NCBI GenBank assembly: GCA_020350085.1
Contig: CP070706.1
Location: 2,399,027-2,407,314, forward strand
Source of the DNA: Acidobacteriota bacterium
GTDB taxonomy: Bacteria > Acidobacteriota > Polarisedimenticolia > J045
Reading direction: 5' to 3'
Length of the DNA stretch: 8,288 bases
Under the pieces are notes generated by a model, which was given only the letters and a program-made list of their open reading frames with translations, was not told where the DNA came from and did no database searches. Each line of letters opens with the position of its first letter. Position 1 is the stretch's first letter. Positions 1-6,125 of this stretch are shown in pieces. A program made the position numbers and the translations under genes.

Positions 1-1
1 C

Positions 2-208
2 GAATGCTCCCAACAAGCGATGGGAATCACCGGCTTTACGTTGCCGACGATGCATCGCTGGATCCGTTCGGAGCGCGGCTTGAAGGCGACGATGCACCCC
101 TACCAGAACGGTCATTTTCTCGGCAGCGGCGAAGCCGCGTTCGTGCTCGAGGAAGCGGGCCTCAACGGACAGAGCCAGTACGAAGCTGTCAAGCGATTCC
201 TCGCGTGA
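2..208 (+). CDS. C-terminal fragment of an unrecognised protein (partial, 5' end outside window)
   Basis: An open frame enters from the left edge and ends at a TGA at 206-208, giving about 68 residues. The first codons in the window already read as coding, so the ATG at 20 is probably internal. Codon use is typical of the other genes here, with G or C in most third positions. The tail is a mix of aromatic, glycine and charged residues (MGITGF, HPYQNGHFLGSG, then a helical EEAGLNGQSQYEAVKRFL). It has no obvious membrane segment, so it looks like the end of a soluble cytoplasmic enzyme. I do not recognise the family and assign no function. It converges on the paaN-like gene across a 162-bp gap filled with REP-like palindromes. 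Confidence is high that it is coding and nil on its role. Confidence 0.7.
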   Translation, partial: ECSQQAMGITGFTLPTMHRWIRSERGLKATMHPYQNGHFLGSGEAAFVLEEAGLNGQSQYEAVKRFLA

Positions 209-218
209 TGCGAACGCC

Positions 219-374
219 GTAACGACGACGCATGCGTTGGCAGCTCGCCTGCAACGGCGGCGCGTGCGTTGGCAGCTCGACTGTAGCGACAACGCTTGCG
301 TTGTCAGACCGGCGCGCAGCGCCGGATGTTTCTCGCGCTACACGCGAGTCTGACAGGGCAAGCCCTGTCGCTAC
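219..374. repeat. REP-like palindromic repeat cluster (about four units, the last two in exact inverted pair)
   Basis: This fills the gap between two convergent genes. Unit starts recur every 32 bp (GTAACG at 219, CAACG at 251-252, GTAGCG at 283), as does TGCGTTG (233, 265, 297). The third unit (283-328) has a mirror-image partner (329-374). GTAGCGACA at 283-291 pairs with TGTCGCTAC at 366-374, and GTCAGAC at 303-309 pairs with GTCTGAC at 348-354, all symmetric about 328.5. Inside lie four perfect hairpins: GACAACGC/GCGTTGTC (288-305), CCGGCGC/GCGCCGG (309-325), CTCGCG/CGCGAG (332-348) and GACAGGGC/GCCCTGTC (352-369). This resembles REP/BIME elements mobilised by RAYT transposases; no RAYT gene is in the window. 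It could act as a bidirectional transcription barrier, although no T-tract follows any stem. The paaN stop codon (371-373) lies in the outer arm. Confidence 0.75.
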
Positions 375-2047
375 GCTGTCCTTGAGGGCCGGCGGGTCTG
401 AATGATGCGGAAGCGGGGAGCTACGAACGCTTCATCGCAAAACGTGGCATTGCCCGCCGGATTCGCGCCGGTGACGTGATAGTCACTGAACGCTGCCGCC
501 TGATTGACCCAAACCGGCCCGGTGAGATTACACGAGAGAGGTACGCCAGCGCTGAGGGCGGCGCTCTCAGCTTCGGCAAGGACCTCCTTGCGCGTGGCAT
601 AGACCGCCCACGTGATCGCCCCTCTTTCCCGGGCGAGCCTTTTCGCCAGTGCCAGGCTGTGCGCCGAGCCATGCGTTTCGATCACATAGATGATCGGCCC
701 GAACATCTCCCTGGAAAACAGTGGCTCGTCTTCAGCCCTCACGCGCAGCATCAATGGCGAACGCACTCGCGCTCGCGGATATTTCTCGATACTCACCGAC
801 TCGGACGCACGTAGCAGCGCGCCCCCGTTGGCTCGCGCTTCCGTGATTCGGGCCAATGTCTTCTCGCTCTGAATGCAGCCGAGTACGTCAGCAGCACGAG
901 ATGGATCCTCGAGTAGCCGGTCAACGGCTTCGACCAGACTGTGTGCAACCTGTTCGAAGCCGATCCGCGCGCTGCCCGCCGCGATCCCCTCGCAAGGCAC
1001 GAATATGTTCTGAACCTTCGTGCACATCTGTCCCGAGTAGAGTGAGATCGAGAAGGCAAGGTTGTCTGCCATCGCTCGGAGATCTTCAACGCTGTCGAGG
1101 ATGACGGAATTGACGCCGGACTTCTCGGTGAAGAGCTGGACGTGCCGAGCGTTCTGCTCAAGCCATGTGCCGAAGTCAGAGCCACCAGTGAAGTCGATGA
1201 TCGACAGTTCGGGTCGCGTGGCGAGCTGCTTCGTCACCGGCGCTTTGGGCTCGTCGACGACGAGAGTGACGACATTGGGGTCGAAGCCGCACTCACGGAA
1301 CACCTCGCGTGCCGTCTCGACGGTGATCGCTAGCGGAAGCACTGCCGTCGGCGATGGTTTGACGACGACCGCGTTGCCCGTCACGAGGTTGGCGAATAAG
1401 CCCGGGTAGGCGTTCCAGGTCGGAAACGTCGAGCAGCCGATAACGAGAGACAGGCCGCGCGGCACGATGCGGTAGGTCTTCTCGAGCCGCACGACGTGCG
1501 TCTTGCTGATCTGCTTTTCCCAGCTCACTCGATCCGGGACGTGGGACATCAGCCGCCACGCATACGCTATCGCCTCGAGCCCGCGGTCCTGCGCGTGCGG
1601 TCCGCCGGCCTGAAACGCCATCGCGAACCCCTGCCCCGTCGTGTGCATGACGGCGTTGGCCATCTCGAAGCTGCGCCGGTTGAGCCGACTGAGGATCTCG
1701 AGGCAGATGCCGGTGCGCTCGTTCACTCCGGCTCTCGACCAACTACCGGTCGCCTGCTGCGCGGCCGGCAGCAGCACGTTGAGATCCATGCTCGGGTAGC
1801 TGATCCCCAGCGGAATGCCGTAGGGAGAGGTTTCGCTTCCGAGCCAACCCTCGCAGCCTGGCTGGTCGAGCTCGAAGCGCGACTCGAGGCGGCTTTCGAA
1901 CGCTCGTGCCCCGTCGGCCTTGGCGGATTCGCCGTAGATCTTGCCGCTGGGGACCTCCGGAAAAGCACTCCAGTAGCCGCGCTCGTGGATCGCCGCGACG
2001 GCTTGCCGGAGCGTCTCGGCGTGTCTTTCGAATAGGTGACTAGACAC
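371..2047 (-). CDS. paaN: PaaN-type aldehyde dehydrogenase (phenylacetate degradation family)
   Basis: The 558-residue protein belongs to the aldehyde dehydrogenase superfamily. Its opening (LFERHAETLRQAVAAIHERGYWS) and full length match the stand-alone PaaN form of the phenylacetate pathway, which is proposed to oxidise the semialdehyde formed after opening of the oxepin-CoA ring. Visible landmarks are the Rossmann entry VPRGLSLVIGCSTFPTWN (195-212), the cofactor lysine K230 in VVVKPSP, FTGGS (286-290), the general base E308 in TEKSG, the nucleophile C342 in SGQMCTKVQN, and EMFGP (447-451). All expected catalytic residues are present. It lacks the MaoC-like hydratase domain found in PaaZ-type fusions. 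The start is GTG at 2047, with GAGGAG at 2056-2061 eight bases upstream. No other paa gene is in view, so the true substrate may be a different aldehyde. The family call is firm and the exact reaction is inferred. Confidence 0.88.
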   Translation of the reverse strand: MSSHLFERHAETLRQAVAAIHERGYWSAFPEVPSGKIYGESAKADGARAFESRLESRFELDQPGCEGWLGSETSPYGIPLGISYPSMDLNVLLPAAQQATGSWSRAGVNERTGICLEILSRLNRRSFEMANAVMHTTGQGFAMAFQAGGPHAQDRGLEAIAYAWRLMSHVPDRVSWEKQISKTHVVRLEKTYRIVPRGLSLVIGCSTFPTWNAYPGLFANLVTGNAVVVKPSPTAVLPLAITVETAREVFRECGFDPNVVTLVVDEPKAPVTKQLATRPELSIIDFTGGSDFGTWLEQNARHVQLFTEKSGVNSVILDSVEDLRAMADNLAFSISLYSGQMCTKVQNIFVPCEGIAAGSARIGFEQVAHSLVEAVDRLLEDPSRAADVLGCIQSEKTLARITEARANGGALLRASESVSIEKYPRARVRSPLMLRVRAEDEPLFSREMFGPIIYVIETHGSAHSLALAKRLARERGAITWAVYATRKEVLAEAESAALSAGVPLSCNLTGPVWVNQAAAFSDYHVTGANPAGNATFCDEAFVAPRFRIIQTRRPSRTA

Positions 2048-2100
2048 TGGCTGTTCTCCTCGGCCGTACCGTATGCCGGCTCGTGAGAATCCACGAACGC

Positions 2101-2106
2101 ATTATA
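2101..2106 (-). promoter_or_regulatory. Candidate -10 box for the paaN-like gene in the divergent intergenic region
   Basis: The minus strand reads TATAAT exactly at 2106-2101, 53 bases before the paaN GTG, which gives a leader of about 47 nt containing the GAGGAG ribosome site. No convincing -35 was found; the best is CTGAGA at 2131-2126, at a long 19-bp spacing. On the plus strand the overlapping hexamer TATAGT (2103-2108) could serve the nuclease gene. The two divergent promoters would then overlap and could be controlled together. Confidence 0.45.
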
Positions 2107-2186
2107 GTGAGAGCTCGGTGGAGGTTCTCAGAGAGCCGTCCTGTTGGCCTCTGCCGCCATCCCTGTCACCAGAGACGGAGATCTCG

Positions 2187-3626
2187 ATGTCTGATCGCCT
2201 CAGTCTCGCCTTTCACGGTGCGGCACGGACCGTCACCGGGTCCAAGTTTCTCCTCCGTGCTGGCGGGGAGAGAATCCTGATCGACGCCGGCTTGTTCCAG
2301 GGCTTGAAGGAGCTGAGACTGCTCAACTGGGACGAGCCGCGTTTCGAGCCGCGGTCGATCGATCACGTGCTCTTGACGCACACCCACATCGACCACATCG
2401 GCTACTTGCCTCGCTTGGTAAAACTCGGTCTTAGAGCTCCGGTGCACTGCACACTTGCTGCGCGGCAACTCGCCGAGCTGATGCTCATGGACTCGGCGAA
2501 GATTCAAGAAGAAGACGCGCGCTTCTCCAACAAGAAAGGATTCAGCCGCCACAAGCCCGCCTTGCCTCTTTACACCTCGAAGGACGCGCGCAGGGCGCTC
2601 AAGATGATTCGCAAGCAGCGCTATCAGCGCTGGGTTCCGCTGGACCGGTCGGGACGCCTTCGGGCCATGTTCCGCAATGCCGGCCACATTCTCGGATCGT
2701 CGTTCATCGAGATTCGCGTCCCGTCCCGCGGCCGAGAGCTGCGCATCGTCTTTAGCGGAGATGTCGGTCGTTTCGACATTCCTCTGCACGTCGACCCGCG
2801 TCCGCTGGTCGATTGCGACGTTCTCATAATCGAGTCGACTTACGGAGACCGGGAACACACGACAACCTCCGTACTCGAGCAGATTCGCGAGCCGTTCCGG
2901 CGCACGCTGTCCGAGGGCGGCACGGTATTGATTCCGGCGTTCGCCGTCGGACGCTCGCAGCAGATCACCTGGATTCTGCGGCTTCTGATGCGAGAAGAGA
3001 AGCTGCCGGAGGTGCCGATTCACATCGATAGTCCGATGGCGATCAACGCGACGCGCATCTACAGCCGCTTTCTCGACAAGCGCAATCTCGATCCTGAGGT
3101 GTACGAGGATGGGCGATTGCGGTTGTTTCCGGACAACGTCACGTTCCATCGTTCTGTTCAAGAGTCCAAACGCCTGAACGACATGCGCGGGCCGAGGATC
3201 ATCATTTCCGCCAGTGGCATGCTGACGGGGGGGCGCGTGCTGCATCACCTGCAGCGCCTCGGACCGGACCGACGAAACCTGATCATGCTCGTGGGCTACC
3301 AAGCCGAAGGTACGCGTGCTCGCGACCTGCTTGAAGGACGAGACGAGATCAAGATGCACGGCCGATTCGTGCCCGTGCGTGCCACAGTCATCTCGGTTCA
3401 AGGCTTGTCCGGTCATGCCGATCGCAGCGAGCTGCTGCGGTGGGTCGGCAGCGCCTCGCGGCGCCCCAAGACGGCCTTCGTGGTGCACGGCGAGCCGGAC
3501 TCCGCGGACTCCTTCGCGCGGGAGCTGCGCGAGCGTTTCGCCATCTCGGCGATCATCCCCAATCTCGGCGACGAATTCGACCTCGTGGAGCTGCTCGCTC
3601 GCCGCGGTGCGGCAAAGCGAGAATAG
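2187..3626 (+). CDS. Beta-CASP metallo-beta-lactamase fold RNA-processing nuclease
   Basis: This encodes a 479-residue soluble protein of the bacterial beta-CASP ribonuclease group (CPSF73/TTHA0252-like), Zn-dependent enzymes that cut or trim RNA. The metallo-beta-lactamase signature HTHIDH is at residues 65-70, with the next metal ligands at H167 (NAGHILGS) and D192 (FSGDVGR). The beta-CASP part follows: EST (216-218), the inserted lid containing AFAVGRSQQ (251-259) and HIDSPMAI (279-286), SASGMLTGGR (341-350), GLSGHADR (406-413) with ligand H410, and a closing VVHGE (432-436). All catalytic motifs are intact. I chose the ATG at 2187 because GGAG lies six bases upstream and family proteins begin close to the FHGAARTVTGS strand. 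The frame stays open 38 codons further upstream, but that stretch resembles no protein. It is divergent from paaN and 138 bp upstream of feoA. Whether it acts on RNA in this organism is inferred from the family. Confidence 0.9.
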   Translation: MSDRLSLAFHGAARTVTGSKFLLRAGGERILIDAGLFQGLKELRLLNWDEPRFEPRSIDHVLLTHTHIDHIGYLPRLVKLGLRAPVHCTLAARQLAELMLMDSAKIQEEDARFSNKKGFSRHKPALPLYTSKDARRALKMIRKQRYQRWVPLDRSGRLRAMFRNAGHILGSSFIEIRVPSRGRELRIVFSGDVGRFDIPLHVDPRPLVDCDVLIIESTYGDREHTTTSVLEQIREPFRRTLSEGGTVLIPAFAVGRSQQITWILRLLMREEKLPEVPIHIDSPMAINATRIYSRFLDKRNLDPEVYEDGRLRLFPDNVTFHRSVQESKRLNDMRGPRIIISASGMLTGGRVLHHLQRLGPDRRNLIMLVGYQAEGTRARDLLEGRDEIKMHGRFVPVRATVISVQGLSGHADRSELLRWVGSASRRPKTAFVVHGEPDSADSFARELRERFAISAIIPNLGDEFDLVELLARRGAAKRE

Positions 3627-3721
3627 CTTCCCGGACGCCGCCTCTGAGACCGCCGGCGCAGCAAGGCCCCGCGAGGATCCCCGGGACGATGCCGCATCTC
3701 GCCGCGACGCCAGTCATGAGG

Positions 3722-3727
3722 CATAAT
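3722..3727 (+). promoter_or_regulatory. Weak candidate -10 box upstream of feoA
   Basis: CATAAT (five of six bases of TATAAT) lies 37 bp before the feoA ATG at 3765, in the 138-bp gap after the nuclease gene. No good -35 stands 16-18 bp upstream, and I see no Fur-box-like AT-rich dyad or terminator hairpin in the gap. Read-through from the nuclease gene into feoAB is equally possible. Confidence 0.25.
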
Positions 3728-3764
3728 CCGGCTCGTTAACCTTGTTTCGAGAGGCTCGATTCGC

Positions 3765-4070
3765 ATGCCCGAAGACGGTTGCGGTGCCGTTCCGGCGCCC
3801 GACGGCGTCAGCGAAGAGGAAGGTGTCCCGGTGCGCCTCGACGAGATGGCACTCGACCACTGCGGCACCGTGGTCGAGGTCCAGGCGGCTACCGGTGAGC
3901 TCGAACAGCTCACGGTGCTGGGGGTGTGCGAGGGTCGACGGGTGATGCTCGTTCGTCGCGGCGACCCGATGATTCTCAAAGTGCTCGGTGCCCGGATCGG
4001 AGTTTCGCGACGACTCGCCCGCCGCGTATGGGTCACCGCCTGCCCTGCCGGCGTCGCCGACGCATCCTAG
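3765..4070 (+). CDS. feoA: FeoA-like SH3-domain ferrous iron transport protein
   Basis: FeoA is a small cytoplasmic SH3-fold partner of the FeoB importer, thought to bind or regulate FeoB. The core matches the family: RLDEMALDHCGTVVEVQ, then LTVLGVCEGRRVMLVRR, then GDPMILKVLGARIGVSRRLARRVWV, ending in a TAG at 4068-4070. The ATG at 3765 has GAGAGG ten bases upstream and gives 101 residues. The in-frame GTG at 3831 has a strong AGAGGAAGG seven bases upstream and gives 79 residues, nearer the usual 75-85. The first 22 residues of the long form are acidic, low in complexity and not family-like, so the short form may be the real product. I report the longer frame as the outer bound. It overlaps or abuts feoB and is surely co-transcribed with it. 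No feoC is present. Confidence 0.85.
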   Translation: MPEDGCGAVPAPDGVSEEEGVPVRLDEMALDHCGTVVEVQAATGELEQLTVLGVCEGRRVMLVRRGDPMILKVLGARIGVSRRLARRVWVTACPAGVADAS

Positions 4071-6112
4071 CCGAAGAGGACGCTCCGATCGCCACCTCGA
4101 CCCGAACCGTCTCGACGCCGGACGCGCGCAGCAGCGCCGAGCCCTTGTGCGTGGCGGTCCTGGGGAATCCGAACGCCGGAAAGACCACGCTTTTTAATGC
4201 TCTGACGGGGCTTCGCGGCAAGACGGCGAACTTTCCCGGTACAACGATCGAGAAGCGCTCGGCCCGCACGAGGATCGGTGAACACGAGATCGAACTGATC
4301 GACCTTCCCGGACTCTACAGCCTGGTCTCTACCAACCCGGAAGAAGAAGTCGCCCGCGCCACGTTGATGGGTGAGCTGGCGGGCCAGAAGCGCCCCGAGC
4401 TGGTCCTGCTGCTTCTCGACGCGACCCACCTCGAGCGTAACCTGTACCTCGCCAGCCAAGTTCTGGAGCTGGGCCAGCCGACGCTCATCGCTCTCAACAT
4501 GGTCGATCTCGCTCATCGCGAGGGGATCGATGTGGACGTCGAGCAGCTTTCGGAGGAACTCGGCTGTCCCGTCGTCCCGGTCGTCGCTCGCTCGGGCCGA
4601 GGCATCGGGCGACTGCGCGAGACGATTCGCGAGCTCGTCAGCGATCTCGATCGGGCGCCGCGTCCGACGGCTCCCGAGGCGCTGTGCGGCTGTACGGGCT
4701 GCCCGTTCAAGGCCCGCTACGACTGGGCGGAGCAAGTTGGCCAGCGCTGCAGCGGGCGGCGCTCTCTGACTTCCGGCGAGCAAACCGACAGGATCGACCG
4801 GGTGTTGACCCATCCGTTCGTCGGTGTGCTTGCTTTCTTCGGTGTGATGTTCGCCGTGTTCTCGATGATCTTCTGGATCGCGCAGTATCCGATGGGCTGG
4901 ATCGAGCGCGGCTTCGCCATCGTCGGCGGGACGCTCAACAGCTGGCTGCCCGTAGGGGATCTGCGGAGCCTGGTCGTCGACGGCGTGATCGCCGGAGTGG
5001 GTGGTCTGCTCGTCTTCCTGCCCCAGATCTGCATTCTGTTCTTTTTTCTGTCGTTGCTCGAGGATACGGGCTACATGGCTCGCGCCGCGTTCGTGATGGA
5101 CCGACTGATGCGGCGAGTCGGTCTTCCGGGTAAGGCGTTCGTCCCGATGCTGTCCGCACATGCGTGCGCCGTGCCCGGAATCATGGCTTCGCGCATCATA
5201 GATGATCGACGCGACCGGTTGGTGACGATTCTCGTTCTGCCGCTGTTGACCTGCTCGGCGCGCATTCCCGTCTACGCGATGCTTACGGCACTACTGTTTC
5301 CGCAGCGCCCGGCAGTGGCTGCGACGCTGTTCACGGGAGCTTATGCTCTGGGCATCGCTGCGGCCCTCAGTATGGCGTTCGTTTTCAAGCGATCGCTCTT
5401 GCCCGGGCCAACGCGACCGCTGGTCATCGAGCTACCCGGCTACAAGCTGCCCAGCCTGCGCACGGCCTTGTACGTGACTTACGAGCGGGCGTCAGTGTTC
5501 ATCAGGAACGCGGGTTCGATCATCCTCGTGATGTCGATCGCACTGTGGGCGCTGGCTACTTACCCGAAGAGCCCGGCACCGGCGGAGGCGACCGCCCTGC
5601 TGGCACAGGCCCGTGAAGCCACTGTCGCCGGTCGCGGCCAGTTGGCCGCTGATCTCGAGACGCGCGCCGCAGCGATCTCCGACCAGCACCGACTGTCGCA
5701 GTCGATCGCCGGCCGCGTCGGACGTTTCATAGAGCCCGCCATACGCCCGCTCGGTTTCGACTGGCAGATCGGCGTCGGCATACTCAGCTCCTTCGCTGCG
5801 AGGGAAGTGATCGTCTCGACGCTGGCGATCGTCTATGGGGTCGGTGAGAGCGGCACCGAGTCACCCTCGCTGTATGCCACCTTGCGGGCGGCCACGAGGT
5901 CCGACGGCACGCCGGTGTTTACGACGGCGACGTCGATCAGCTTGCTCGTGTTTTACGTGCTTGCGATGCAGTGCGTCGCGACACTCGCGGTCACCAAGCG
6001 CGAGACGACCCGCTGGCGCTGGCCGCTATTCCAACTCGGCTACATGACAGTGCTCGCCTATATCGGCTCGTTGATCGTCTTTCAGACGTTGAACGCCGCT
6101 GGCTACAGTTAG
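4028..6112 (+). CDS. feoB: FeoB ferrous iron transporter (GTPase-gated membrane protein)
   Basis: This inner-membrane protein imports Fe(II) and carries an N-terminal GTPase domain. Numbering is for 694 residues from the ATG at 4028. G1 is GNPNAGKT (46-53), G2 NFPGTT (68-73), G3 DLPG (92-95), G4 NMVD (157-160) and G5 near VVARSGRG (185-192). A linker with CGCTGC (220-225) follows. Membrane segments lie near 264-286, 317-343, 396-420, 430-453, 486-510, 580-604, 634-656 and 670-688. Family gate motifs are present: HACAVPGIMASR (378-389) with C380, LTCSARIPVYAM (407-418) with C409, and AREVIVSTLA (591-600). A hydrophilic loop (about 512-568) rich in Ala and Glu separates two helices. The start is uncertain: 4028 is the only ATG near the domain, overlaps feoA by 43 bases and lacks a ribosome site, whereas GAAGAGGA (4073-4080) stands ahead of an ATC at 4088. 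Family and function are firm. Confidence 0.93.
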   Translation: MGHRLPCRRRRRILAEEDAPIATSTRTVSTPDARSSAEPLCVAVLGNPNAGKTTLFNALTGLRGKTANFPGTTIEKRSARTRIGEHEIELIDLPGLYSLVSTNPEEEVARATLMGELAGQKRPELVLLLLDATHLERNLYLASQVLELGQPTLIALNMVDLAHREGIDVDVEQLSEELGCPVVPVVARSGRGIGRLRETIRELVSDLDRAPRPTAPEALCGCTGCPFKARYDWAEQVGQRCSGRRSLTSGEQTDRIDRVLTHPFVGVLAFFGVMFAVFSMIFWIAQYPMGWIERGFAIVGGTLNSWLPVGDLRSLVVDGVIAGVGGLLVFLPQICILFFFLSLLEDTGYMARAAFVMDRLMRRVGLPGKAFVPMLSAHACAVPGIMASRIIDDRRDRLVTILVLPLLTCSARIPVYAMLTALLFPQRPAVAATLFTGAYALGIAAALSMAFVFKRSLLPGPTRPLVIELPGYKLPSLRTALYVTYERASVFIRNAGSIILVMSIALWALATYPKSPAPAEATALLAQAREATVAGRGQLAADLETRAAAISDQHRLSQSIAGRVGRFIEPAIRPLGFDWQIGVGILSSFAAREVIVSTLAIVYGVGESGTESPSLYATLRAATRSDGTPVFTTATSISLLVFYVLAMQCVATLAVTKRETTRWRWPLFQLGYMTVLAYIGSLIVFQTLNAAGYS

Positions 6113-6125
6113 CCGCGATGCCGTG

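Noticed and set aside
4..222. 72-residue plus-strand ORF at the left edge
   Set aside because: It is out of frame with the better coding frame ending at 208, which has far more typical codon use and protein-like composition.
219..328. Possible CRISPR array (three 32-bp periodic repeats)
   Set aside because: The period is the repeat itself: there are no unique spacers between identical repeats, the copies diverge, and hairpin 1 of the REP unit explains them. No cas genes are present.
2073..2186. 38-codon upstream extension of the nuclease frame
   Set aside because: The stretch has no similarity to the family N-terminus, overlaps the divergent promoter region, and the ATG at 2187 has a well-placed GGAG.
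2166..3488. 440-residue minus-strand ORF opposite the nuclease gene
   Set aside because: It is an antisense shadow of a gene with complete catalytic motifs; the translation is Arg/His/Gln-rich without any domain, as expected in high-GC DNA.
3627..3764. Fur operator upstream of feoA
   Set aside because: I looked for an AT-rich dyad like the Fur consensus and found none; the gap is GC-rich with only CATAAT as an AT-rich patch.
3926..4027. GTG at 3926 as feoB start
   Set aside because: It would overlap feoA by 145 bases and add a Ser/Arg-rich stretch that is the out-of-frame reading of feoA.
4067..5161. 364-residue minus-strand ORF opposite feoB
   Set aside because: It is a shadow of the FeoB GTPase domain and first helices, with low-complexity Arg/Asp-rich translation and no recognisable motif.
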